DNA from: Burkholderiaceae bacterium
Lineage (GTDB): Bacteria > Pseudomonadota > Gammaproteobacteria > Burkholderiales > Burkholderiaceae_D
DNA length: 38,242 bases
Direction: 5' to 3'
Assembly: GCA_031291325.1 (NCBI GenBank)
Contig: JARLJG010000077.1
Coordinates: 1-38,242 of the forward strand
Under the pieces are notes generated by a model. The model was not told the origin of the DNA and did not search any database. It was given only the letters and a program-made list of their open reading frames with translations. Of this stretch, positions 8,335 through 16,044 are shown piece by piece. Made by a program: the position numbers and the translations under genes. Numbering within the stretch: the stretch's first letter is position 1; each line of letters starts with the position of its first letter.

Positions 8335-8775
8335 TCAGCCCAGCGCGTCGTTCACCTGGTCGTTGAATTCAGCCAGGCTGACGGCGGCGCCGATTTCACG
8401 CGGCAACGCGTCGCGCACCGAGAACACGCCGAGGATTTTCGCCGCCGGCGTGACGATGGGCAAATGGCGGAATCCGCGTTCGATCATGATCAGCACCGCT
8501 TCGGAAACCTTGGTGTCGGGCCCGACGCTTTGCGGATCGTGCGTCATCACTTCGGACACCTTGGTCGTCTGCGGGTTGAGCGCCTTGGCCAGCACCCGCG
8601 TCATCAAATCGCGCTCGGTCAAAATGCCGACCATCGCCCCGCTCGCTTCGAGAATGAGCACGCTGCCGCAATTGGCCTTGGTCATCACGCAAGCCGCTTC
8701 CCATACGCTGGCGTGGGGAGGCAGGCTGACTACATGCCGCTGCGACATCGATTGGAATACAGTTCGTTCAGTCAT
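8335..8775 (-). CDS. Tandem CBS-domain protein
   Basis: This 146-residue protein consists of two CBS domains (about residues 8-62 and 72-130), recognisable from the repeated pattern VSLPPHASVWEAACVM..GSVLIL..GILTERDL and SVGPDTKVSEAVLIM..RHLPIV..GVFSVRDAL. CBS pairs bind adenine nucleotides (AMP, ATP, NAD or SAM) and act as energy or redox sensors. There is no attached catalytic domain. It lies 49 bases after korB, has an AAGGA site eight bases before ATG, and ends just before a strong terminator. I infer it is the last gene of the korCAB transcript and may tune the oxidoreductase or an unlinked partner to nucleotide levels. Confidence 0.85.
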   Translation of the reverse strand: MTERTVFQSMSQRHVVSLPPHASVWEAACVMTKANCGSVLILEASGAMVGILTERDLMTRVLAKALNPQTTKVSEVMTHDPQSVGPDTKVSEAVLIMIERGFRHLPIVTPAAKILGVFSVRDALPREIGAAVSLAEFNDQVNDALG

Positions 8776-8824
8776 GACGAAATTCCTTTCTCAATTCTAG
8801 CTATCTGCAACGGGAAACCAAATT

Positions 8825-9880
8825 TTAACGCAAAGACGCATTGATCTTGTCCAACGCCTTGGAGCCGGGGCAGAGATCGCCTTCCCGCAAGGAATTGAGC
8901 GGCCGGTCGCTGGTATTGAGCGACATGTGCAAATCGGTGGCAATCGGATCGAGATACAGCAATCCGGTGACCACTTCGCCGCGCGCCTGATGCGCATTCA
9001 TATAGCTTAACGCGGCGTAACGGTCGGTCGGATCATACTCCGGGTGCAGCTTGCGCAGACGCAGCGTGCTGCCGTCGTGCTGCAGCACATCGATCACTTG
9101 CCCGGCCTCGTAATCGACCGTGATTTCGCTATGCATCGGCATGAAGTCGATGCGGCTCACCGCCTCGTTGTGCTGGCGCACGTAATCGTAGCTCTTGGTG
9201 CTGCCGCCATGATTATTGAAGGTCACGCAAGGGCTGATGATGTCGATAAAGGCAGCGCCGCCATGATCGAGCGCGCCCTTGATGAGCGGCACCAGTTGCG
9301 CCTTGTCGCCGGAAAAACTGCGGGCGACGTAGGTTGCGCCGAGCTGCAACGCCAGGCCCACCAGGTCGACCGGGTTGTCGCGGTTGACCACGCCCTTCTT
9401 GCTCTTCGAGCCGCGATCGGCGGTGGCGGAAAACTGTCCTTTGGTCAAGCCGTACACGCCATTGTTTTCGACGATGTAAGCCATGCGCACGCCGCGCCGC
9501 ATCGCATTGGCGAATTGGCCGAGGCCGATCGAGGCCGAGTCGCCGTCGCCCGACACGCCCAGATACAGCAAGTCGCGGTTGGCGAGATTGGCGCCGGTCA
9601 AGACCGACGGCATGCGGCCATGCACGGTGTTGAAGCCGTGCGACGCGCCGAGGAAATAATCCGGCGTCTTCGAGCTGCAACCGATGCCGGAGAGCTTGGC
9701 GACGCGGTGCGGTTCGATGTCGAGTTCCCAGCAAGCCTGGATGATGGCAGCCGAAATCGAATCGTGGCCGCAGCCGGCGCACAGGGTCGAGATTCGGCCC
9801 TCGTAATCGCGGCGGGTGTAGCCGACCTTGTTGGTGGTCAGCGTCGGGTGGTGCAGTTTCGGTTTGGCGAGGTAGGTCAT
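8825..9880 (-). CDS. korB: 2-oxoacid:acceptor oxidoreductase, beta subunit (TPP/Fe-S)
   Basis: This 351-residue subunit holds thiamine diphosphate and one [4Fe-4S] cluster. Visible cluster cysteines are C34 and C37 in CAGCGH, C68 in GIGCSS and C218 in SPCVTF. The TPP motif runs from GDGD (111-114) to ENNGVYG (138-144). With the alpha subunit it cleaves a 2-oxoacid oxidatively to the acyl-CoA and reduces an acceptor. The ATG overlaps the korA stop by four bases and has AAGGAGG in front, so the two are translationally coupled. 2-Oxoglutarate is the likely substrate by analogy with the three-subunit KorABC of aromatic-degrading Azoarcus/Thauera; pyruvate or indolepyruvate cannot be excluded from sequence alone. 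Confidence 0.85.
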   Translation of the reverse strand: MTYLAKPKLHHPTLTTNKVGYTRRDYEGRISTLCAGCGHDSISAAIIQACWELDIEPHRVAKLSGIGCSSKTPDYFLGASHGFNTVHGRMPSVLTGANLANRDLLYLGVSGDGDSASIGLGQFANAMRRGVRMAYIVENNGVYGLTKGQFSATADRGSKSKKGVVNRDNPVDLVGLALQLGATYVARSFSGDKAQLVPLIKGALDHGGAAFIDIISPCVTFNNHGGSTKSYDYVRQHNEAVSRIDFMPMHSEITVDYEAGQVIDVLQHDGSTLRLRKLHPEYDPTDRYAALSYMNAHQARGEVVTGLLYLDPIATDLHMSLNTSDRPLNSLREGDLCPGSKALDKINASLR

Positions 9881-11730
9881 GCAGCCTCCTTTTGCGGCGA
9901 AGCCGCAGCGTCGGCGGCGTTCAGGTTCTTGGCGATGGCGTTGCCGATGAAGCGCGCAGTGATCGGCGTGCCGTCGTAATGCAGCACTTTGACCAGCCGC
10001 GCCGGGTCGATCGACAACTCGTTGACCAGCAAGGTGTGCATCTGGGCATCGCGGTTTTGCTCGACCACGAACACCTTGTCATGCTCGGCGATGAAGCGGT
10101 CGACCGCTTGCGGAAACGGGAAAGCCAACAGGCGCATGGCGTCCAGGTGGGTGCCCTGCTCGGTCAACACGTCGAGCGCTTCCTGCATCGCCGGGCTGGT
10201 CGAACCGTAATACAGCACGCCCACGCGGGTCGGCTGCGCGGCTTTGCGCAGCACCGGCTGCGGCACGATGTCGGCGGCGGTCTTGAATTTCTTCAGCAGC
10301 CGTTCCATGTTGTAGATATAGTCCGGCCCGCGTTCGGAATAGCGCGCATAGGCGTCACGGGTGGAACCGCGCGTGAAATAGCTGCCCAGCGTTGGGTGGG
10401 TGCCGGGCAGCGTGCGCCACGGAATGCCATCGCCATCGACGTCCTTGTAGCGGCCAAAATCCTTGCCGGCTTCCAGTTCTGCCGCCGTCATCACCTTGCC
10501 GCGATCATATTCGCGCGCGTCGTCCCACACGAAGGGTTTGCACAGGCGCTGATTCATGCCGATGTCGAGGTCGCTCATCACGAAGATCGGCGTTTGCAGG
10601 CGGTCGGCCAGGTCGAGCGCCGCTGCCGCATGCTCGAAACATTCGTGCGGATCTTCCGGGAACAGCAGCACATGCTTGGTGTCGCCGTGCGACGCGTAGG
10701 CGCAAGCCAGCAGATCGGATTGCTGGGTGCGGGTCGGCATGCCGGTCGACGGCCCGCCACGCTGCACGTTGATGATGGTCGCCGGAATTTCGGCAAAATA
10801 GGCCAGGCCGATAAACTCGGTCATCAGCGAAATGCCGGGACCGGAGGTTGCCGTAAAGGCGCGCGCGCCGTTCCAGGCCGCGCCCAATACCATGCCGATC
10901 GAGGCCAATTCGTCCTCCGCCTGCACGATGGCGACCTTGTTCTTGCCGCCCTCCGTCTCGACGCGGAATTTGTCGCAATATTTCTGGAACGATTCCGGCA
11001 CCGACGACGATGGCGTAATCGGATACCAGGCCGCGACGGTGGCGCCGCCATACACGCAGCCGAGCGCCGTCGCGCTGTTGCCGTCGGTGAAAATGCGGTC
11101 GCCCACCTTGTCGGCGCGCTGCACCCGAATGCCCAGCGGCGCCTTGAGGTTGGTCTTGACGTAGTCGCGCCCCATGTGCAGCGCTTTGACGTTGGAGTCG
11201 AGCAGGATTTCCTTGCCCTTGTATTGTTCGGCAAACAGTTTTTCGAATACCGCCGCTTCGACATCGAGCAGCACCGACAAGGCGCCGACATAAATGATGT
11301 TCTTGAACAATTGCCGCTGGCGCGGATCGGTATAGGCGGCATTGCTGATCTCGGTCAGCGGGATGCCGATCACTTCGATATCCTTGCGGAACATCGACTC
11401 GGGAATCGGTCGTGTGCTGTCGTAGAACAGGTAGCCGCCGGGAGAGATTTCAGCCACGTCGGCGTCCCAGGTTTGCGGATTCATCGCCACCATCATGTCG
11501 ACCCCGCCGCGCCGGCCGAGATAGCCTTGTTCGCACACGCGCGCCTCGTACCAGGTCGGCATGCCCTGGATGTTGCTGGGGAAGATATTGCGCGGGCTGA
11601 CCGGCACGCCCATGCGCAGGATCGCCTTGGCGAACAATTCGTTGGCCGACGCCGAACCGGAGCCGTTGACGTTGGCGAACTTGATGACGAAGTCGTTGAC
11701 TGCTTCTATGCGATTTTGGTTGAGATTCAT
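9877..11730 (-). CDS. korA: 2-oxoacid:acceptor oxidoreductase, fused gamma-alpha subunit
   Basis: This 617-residue subunit joins a gamma domain (about 15-200) to the alpha domain (about 212-600). The alpha domain shows the substrate/TPP-contact motif YPITPSSS (236-243), TSGPGISLM (295-303) and RGGPSTGMPTRTQQSD (324-339). The fused gamma-alpha layout is the usual one for bacterial Kor enzymes. It overlaps korC and korB by ATGA at both ends, giving a strictly coupled C-A-B order. The N-terminus is slightly longer than in stand-alone gamma subunits but has no targeting signal. Inferred role: oxidation of 2-oxoglutarate to succinyl-CoA (or the reverse), with electrons handed to the KorC partner or ferredoxin. 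Confidence 0.85.
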   Translation of the reverse strand: MNLNQNRIEAVNDFVIKFANVNGSGSASANELFAKAILRMGVPVSPRNIFPSNIQGMPTWYEARVCEQGYLGRRGGVDMMVAMNPQTWDADVAEISPGGYLFYDSTRPIPESMFRKDIEVIGIPLTEISNAAYTDPRQRQLFKNIIYVGALSVLLDVEAAVFEKLFAEQYKGKEILLDSNVKALHMGRDYVKTNLKAPLGIRVQRADKVGDRIFTDGNSATALGCVYGGATVAAWYPITPSSSVPESFQKYCDKFRVETEGGKNKVAIVQAEDELASIGMVLGAAWNGARAFTATSGPGISLMTEFIGLAYFAEIPATIINVQRGGPSTGMPTRTQQSDLLACAYASHGDTKHVLLFPEDPHECFEHAAAALDLADRLQTPIFVMSDLDIGMNQRLCKPFVWDDAREYDRGKVMTAAELEAGKDFGRYKDVDGDGIPWRTLPGTHPTLGSYFTRGSTRDAYARYSERGPDYIYNMERLLKKFKTAADIVPQPVLRKAAQPTRVGVLYYGSTSPAMQEALDVLTEQGTHLDAMRLLAFPFPQAVDRFIAEHDKVFVVEQNRDAQMHTLLVNELSIDPARLVKVLHYDGTPITARFIGNAIAKNLNAADAAASPQKEAA

Positions 11731-13553
11731 GCGGCCTCCAGCGTGCGTGTGTTATCGTCGCGGCAGCGCGGCCCGGCCTGCGTCGTGGTGAGAAGGAATT
11801 TTTGCATATCCCATGCCCCGGTCGGGCAGCGCTCCGCGCACAGCCCGCAATGCAGGCAAACGTCTTCGTCCTTGACCATCACGCGCCCGGTCTTCAATTG
11901 CGCCGACACGTACAGGTCTTGCTCGGTGTTTTCCGCCGGCGCCTTGAGTCGCTGGCGCAGGTCGGCTTCGTCGCCTTTGGTGGTAAAGGTGATGCAATCC
12001 ATCGGGCACACGTCGACGCAGGCATCGCACTCGATGCAGGTCTGCCGGTTGAACACGGTTTGCACGTCGCAGTTCAGGCAGCGGCTGGCTTCCTTGAACG
12101 CGGTGGCGGCGTCGAAGCCCAATTCGACCTCGACCCGGATGCTGGCCAGCGCCAGCTCGGCCTTGGCCCAAGGCACCTTGAAGCGCACGTCCGCCGACAC
12201 GTCGTTGTGATAACTCCACTCGTGGATGCCCATCTTGGTGGACATCAGGTTGGTGGTCGGCGCCGGCCGCACGGCGACATCCTCGCCGTTGAGCAGGCGG
12301 TCGATCGATACCGCCGCTTCGTGCCCGTGCGCCACCGCAGTGATGATGTTCTTCGGCCCGTAAGCCGCATCGCCGCCGAAAAACACGTTGGCCACGGTCG
12401 ACTGGAAGGTGCCGTTGCCCAATACCGGCAAGCCCCATTTGTCGAATTGGATGCCGAGATCGCTCTCGATCCACGGAAAGGCGTTTTCCTGGCCGACGGC
12501 GATCAAGACCGTGTCGCATTCGACCAGCACGTCCGGCTGGCCGGTCGGCACCAGCGAACGCTTGCCTTTTTCGTCGTACACCGCTTCGACGATCTCGAAC
12601 ACCATGCCGGTCAATTTGCCGTCGGTATGCTCGAACGATTTCGGCACGTGGAAATTCAGGATCGGGATGCCTTCGTGCTGCGTGTCTTCTTTTTCCCACG
12701 GCGAGGCCTTCATTTCCTCGAAGCCGCTGCGCACGATCACCTTCACGTCGCTGCTGCCGAGCCGGCGCGCAGAACGGCAACAGTCCATCGCCGTATTGCC
12801 GCCGCCCAGCACGATCACGCGTTTGCCGATGCTGGTGATATGGCCGAACGAGACCGAGGCCAGCCAATCGATGCCGATATGGATGTTTTCCTTGGCTTCC
12901 CAGCGTCCCGGCACGATCAGGTCGCGCCCGCGCGGCGCGCCGCAGCCGACGAATACCGCGTCATAGCCTTGCGCCAGCAGCGCGCGCATCGATTCGACCC
13001 GTTGCCCGCTCTTGAAATCGACGCCCATGTCGAGGATATACCCGGTTTCCTCGTCGATCACCGATTCGGGCAGGCGGAAACGCGGGATCTGCGAACGGAT
13101 GAAACCGCCCGCCTTGGCCTCGCCGTCGAACACGGTGATGTCGTAGCCCAGGGGCGCAAGGTCGCGCGCCACCGTCAGCGACGCCGGCCCGGCGCCGACG
13201 CAGGCGATGCGCTTGCCGTTTTTCGGCGCAATGGCCGGCATGCGGCTCTTGACCTCGCCCTTGTTATCGGCAGCGACACGCTTGAGGCGGCAGATGGCGA
13301 CCGGTTCAGGCTGCTGCCGATTGCTTTCCTCGACCCGGCCGCGACGGCAAGCAGGTTCGCAGGGGCGGTCGCAGGTGCGCCCCAGCACGCCCGGAAAGAC
13401 GTTGGACACCCAATTGACCATGTAGGCATCGCTATAGCGACCTTGCCCTATCAGGCGTATGTATTCGGGGACGGGAGTATGGGCAGGACAAGCCCATTGA
13501 CAATCGACGACTTTGTGAAAATAGGCCGGATCGGCGGTATTTGTAGGTTGCAA
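11727..13553 (-). CDS. korC: GltD-like FAD/[4Fe-4S] NAD(P) oxidoreductase subunit with C-terminal ferredoxin domain
   Basis: This 608-residue protein has, in order: an N-terminal Fe-S domain like glutamate synthase small subunit (C18/C22, then CDRPCEPAC at 61-69), an FAD-binding Rossmann fold (CVGAGPAS at 118-125), an NAD(P) Rossmann fold (VLGGGNTAMD at 248-257), FAD-contact GGDAAYGPKNI (393-403), and a two-cluster ferredoxin module (CIECDACVDVC at 506-516 and CLHCGLCAERC at 566-576). It would connect the 2-oxoacid oxidoreductase to NAD(P). The KorC-type subunit of Azoarcus evansii 2-oxoglutarate:NADP oxidoreductase is the closest described relative I recall. The start is TTG at 13553, supported by AGGAG six bases upstream; the next in-frame Met is 44 residues in and would remove the first Fe-S cysteines. 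Confidence 0.8.
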   Translation of the reverse strand: MQPTNTADPAYFHKVVDCQWACPAHTPVPEYIRLIGQGRYSDAYMVNWVSNVFPGVLGRTCDRPCEPACRRGRVEESNRQQPEPVAICRLKRVAADNKGEVKSRMPAIAPKNGKRIACVGAGPASLTVARDLAPLGYDITVFDGEAKAGGFIRSQIPRFRLPESVIDEETGYILDMGVDFKSGQRVESMRALLAQGYDAVFVGCGAPRGRDLIVPGRWEAKENIHIGIDWLASVSFGHITSIGKRVIVLGGGNTAMDCCRSARRLGSSDVKVIVRSGFEEMKASPWEKEDTQHEGIPILNFHVPKSFEHTDGKLTGMVFEIVEAVYDEKGKRSLVPTGQPDVLVECDTVLIAVGQENAFPWIESDLGIQFDKWGLPVLGNGTFQSTVANVFFGGDAAYGPKNIITAVAHGHEAAVSIDRLLNGEDVAVRPAPTTNLMSTKMGIHEWSYHNDVSADVRFKVPWAKAELALASIRVEVELGFDAATAFKEASRCLNCDVQTVFNRQTCIECDACVDVCPMDCITFTTKGDEADLRQRLKAPAENTEQDLYVSAQLKTGRVMVKDEDVCLHCGLCAERCPTGAWDMQKFLLTTTQAGPRCRDDNTRTLEAA

Positions 13554-14330
13554 CTTTGTCTCCTGTTACTTCTGCCGGGAAAATACGGCAGCAGATACAC
13601 ACAGAGCGCTGTCCTCCGATGGAAGGCTGGTTCGTGCCGCTCTGACCAATAGAGCGAGTGATGCCTCGCTCATGCTTTATCGAATCATCCGCACCTTATT
13701 CTAGCTCTTCCGTAGCGGTAGCGGAATTTAACAAGCTGCAAATCAATAAATGTCGTGCATGGAGTATTCAAACCGCCGCACGCGTATCGAACGCAAGGTT
13801 CTTGACCTGCCGCAGCCGATTCGGATTTATACTCTCGAAGCGCAGGGTGGTAGTTGATGTGGATCAAATATCCCAAGCATCCGAGGCAAATCAAGGCGCA
13901 TGACAGCGACGACGCGCCATCCGCGCATCGTGCAGTGCAGCAAACATTCTCTTTGCCAACGCCCTGCCGCACATTGTGATCGCGGCAAGTCATCGTTGCA
14001 GGCGCTTTCGTTGGAACCGGCTAGCCTTGGCCGGCGTTGATTCCAAACTTGCCTTCGTTCATTTCGACGAAGCGTCAGAAATTGTCGGGTTGTCTCAAGA
14101 CCGTTTTGTAAGAAACGGGCGCAGGCCATGCGTGGGCGCAAATTCAGGCAGCACGGCGAAAGAAAATCTGTGTCAGACGTTGATGGCTGAAATTTCGCCA
14201 TGCACCGGGAACCCTCGCCGACAAACGTGCGACAAGCAACCCCAAGCAGTTATCCACAAGGATGCCCACAAAAAATGGGGATAAGTCCAATATTCGGAAT
14301 AAGATTACTTGTCAAAATTGGAACGATATT
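13554..14330. other. Long gene-free stretch upstream of korC and downstream of cheY-like gene
   Basis: About 0.78 kb with no recognisable gene on either strand. The longest open frames (minus 13827-14201, plus 13976-14284) give proteins of no recognisable family and have no ribosome site. Visible items are a 7-bp hairpin GAGCGAG/CTCGCTC at 13652-13671, in what would be the korC leader, and two inverted DnaA-box-like 9-mers at 14250-14284. A decayed gene or an RNA gene cannot be excluded. Confidence 0.5.
14250..14284. promoter_or_regulatory. Pair of inverted DnaA-box-like 9-mers
   Basis: TTATCCACA at 14250-14258 is identical to the classical strong DnaA box, and the complement of 14276-14284 reads TTATCCCCA, one mismatch from consensus. 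They face each other 17 bases apart. No AT-rich unwinding region, further boxes or dnaA/dnaN/gyrB neighbours are present, so I list them only as possible DnaA-titration or control sites. Confidence 0.3.
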
Positions 14331-14699
14331 CTAAGCGCCGACCAATTTCTTAAAAGTCGCCAGCACGGCGTCGCCCTTGAAAGGCTTGACGATCCAGCCT
14401 TTGATCCCCGCAGCCTTGCCACGTTCTTTCATGATCGGTGAATTTTCCGTGGTCAACATGATAATGTTGACTGCGCTATTGCCGAGCTCGCTGCGGATTT
14501 TTTCCGCCATGGTCAAGCCGTCCATGATCGGCATGTTGACATCGCTGACCACCAGTTTGATGCGGCTATCTGCCTTCAGCTTCGCCAGACCATCGCGGCC
14601 ATCGATGGCCAAGGCCACGTCAAAACCATTTTTTTTCAGAAAATCGCCCACTTCATTGCGAACCGTGCTGGAGTCGTCGACCACTAGAATTTGTGCCAT
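14331..14699 (-). CDS. Single-domain CheY-like response regulator
   Basis: This 122-residue receiver domain has no output domain. Conserved residues are all present: acidic pair D8/D9, phospho-acceptor D53 in SDVNMP, T83 in LTTEN and K105 in KPF. ATG at 14699 is chosen because GAGG lies six bases upstream; the open frame continues upstream but runs into the CheX-like gene. It is the last gene of a four-gene operon with a CheA-like kinase and a CheX-like phosphatase, so I infer that it takes phosphate from that kinase and is reset by the phosphatase. Its target (flagellar switch, enzyme or other) is not shown by the sequence. Confidence 0.85.
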   Translation of the reverse strand: MAQILVVDDSSTVRNEVGDFLKKNGFDVALAIDGRDGLAKLKADSRIKLVVSDVNMPIMDGLTMAEKIRSELGNSAVNIIMLTTENSPIMKERGKAAGIKGWIVKPFKGDAVLATFKKLVGA

Positions 14700-14725
14700 G
14701 ATAACCTCGTCGAAATGACTAAAAA

Positions 14726-15280
14726 CTAAAATAGTTCCAGTTCGCCGGTGGCCGCTGCTTCCTCGGCCACCTTGACGGTGAAATCCAGGTCGGCATGGTC
14801 GCAAACACATAGACTGACCGGAAACGAATAGCGATGATTGGCGTCCACCATGAAATGCCGGATATGACCGCAGCCCAGCGCACTCAAGTAAGACGAACAA
14901 TTCTTGTCGATGATGTTTGGCGTCGACATGCCGATGTGCGGAAAGAATTGGCCCAAATCCCGGTTCAATATGCCGCAACAGATATTTCCGAATTCACCGA
15001 CCGCGTCGTAAAACGATTGTTCGTCGACGTCTTGTGTTTGCATGCCGTTGAGCCCGGCGAAATGCTGCCTGGCTGCATCGTCCGGCGTAAAGTAAATCAA
15101 AACCATCAACCGGAACAGATACGAGGAAATCGTCAAGACGACGATTTTGCTTTCCTTGATCTTGGACAAATCGTCCAACGCAGAAATATCGCAAGAATCT
15201 TCCGCTGACTTAAGCAAGCCCGCCTTGAGCGACTGTTTCAATAAATGGTCGAAGCCATCTTGCGCATTTTTACTGATCAT
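14726..15280 (-). CDS. CheX/CheC-like phospho-CheY phosphatase
   Basis: This 184-residue cytoplasmic protein carries a CheC/CheX/FliY-type signature, YDAVGEFGNICCGILNR (91-107). The acidic Glu96 and amide Asn99, spaced E-x-x-N, are the catalytic pair of these phosphatases. Overall identity to known CheX is low by eye and only one E-x-x-N motif is seen, as in CheX. There are eight cysteines (for example C101/C102, C158, C160), unusual for this family. It sits 21 bases after the half-MCP gene and 26 before cheY. It likely dephosphorylates the CheY-like product. No strong ribosome site precedes ATG 15280, so coupling to the upstream gene is plausible. Confidence 0.65.
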   Translation of the reverse strand: MISKNAQDGFDHLLKQSLKAGLLKSAEDSCDISALDDLSKIKESKIVVLTISSYLFRLMVLIYFTPDDAARQHFAGLNGMQTQDVDEQSFYDAVGEFGNICCGILNRDLGQFFPHIGMSTPNIIDKNCSSYLSALGCGHIRHFMVDANHRYSFPVSLCVCDHADLDFTVKVAEEAAATGELELF

Positions 15281-15301
15281 GGCTGTTGTCGATTTCGTCC
15301 A

Positions 15302-16015
15302 TCATGCACCGAGCGCATCTCTGGTCTTCTTGTTGGTCAAGCCCAAACCGACAATTGCGCTGGTGATCATCTTGCCGCCGGCCTGCAGGTCTTGAAAGGT
15401 GGTGGTGGTAATCAGGTCGTTTTGGAAGAGATTGGCACGATAGTCGTTCGACAGTTTTTCTGCACGATGGGCCAGCGTTCTCACTTCGTTGGCGACCACT
15501 GCGAACCCGCGTCCATGCTCGCCGGCGCGGGCGGCTTCGATCGACGCATTCAACGCGACGATCACGACCTGCTTGACGATCAATGCGAATTCATCGTTCT
15601 TGTTGTGCATTTCCCGGTTGTGCATGATCAGCACATTCATGTCGGCATGCCAGCGTTCAAAGGTCTTGATCAGGCCGAGCAGCTTGTCGATGGTATCTGC
15701 GGAAAATTCGCAATGCTGCATGATTTCGTTCTTGATTGCCGCGTTGCTGTCGATGACCTGCCGCACGGCTTGCTCGCGATCTTCTTGAAGGCGTTCGCTT
15801 TGGATATCGAAATCGCTCTTTTCCTGTTCCAGCAATTGCTGGTATTGCTCCAATTGATCTTGCAGCCCTTGTAACGCCAACTGCGACTTCCGCTCGGATG
15901 CCTCGGCCTGCTCAACCAGGATCATCGCGGACATGGTCTTCTTCAGAGCGTGGATTTTCCAGCCCATGACGCCGCAACAAGCGACCAGTGCCAACACCAA
16001 AATTGCCGTGAACAT
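15302..16015 (-). CDS. Short one-TM methyl-accepting chemotaxis-like protein (half-MCP)
   Basis: This 237-residue protein has an N-terminal membrane helix (3-18), a coiled coil (about 25-90), and then the MCP signalling tip region [32 protein letters not shown] (151-182; key residues N156, E160, E166). It ends about 50 residues past the tip, so the descending arm of the normal MCP hairpin is largely missing. It has no periplasmic sensing domain and no obvious methylation helices. Being between a CheA-like kinase lacking a CheW domain and a CheX-like phosphatase suggests a scaffold or membrane recruiter for this four-protein system. The truncation is not from a frameshift I can see; the stop is clean. 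Confidence 0.7.
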   Translation of the reverse strand: MFTAILVLALVACCGVMGWKIHALKKTMSAMILVEQAEASERKSQLALQGLQDQLEQYQQLLEQEKSDFDIQSERLQEDREQAVRQVIDSNAAIKNEIMQHCEFSADTIDKLLGLIKTFERWHADMNVLIMHNREMHNKNDEFALIVKQVVIVALNASIEAARAGEHGRGFAVVANEVRTLAHRAEKLSNDYRANLFQNDLITTTTFQDLQAGGKMITSAIVGLGLTNKKTRDALGA

Positions 16016-16044
16016 ATTCTCGCTACTTGTAATAAATTCTCAGG

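Noticed and set aside
9892-12210. Very long open frame on the plus strand opposite the kor genes
   Set aside because: Mirror frame of GC-rich coding sequence: rich in Arg/His/Gln/Val, no family resemblance, no ribosome site, and the opposite strand holds full-length Kor proteins with cofactor motifs.
13827-14201. Possible gene on minus strand in the long gap
   Set aside because: No recognisable family, no Shine-Dalgarno, Arg/Cys-rich composition typical of non-coding frames.
14250-14284. Replication origin
   Set aside because: Only two DnaA-box-like 9-mers, no AT-rich unwinding element, and no dnaA, dnaN, parA or gyrB nearby.
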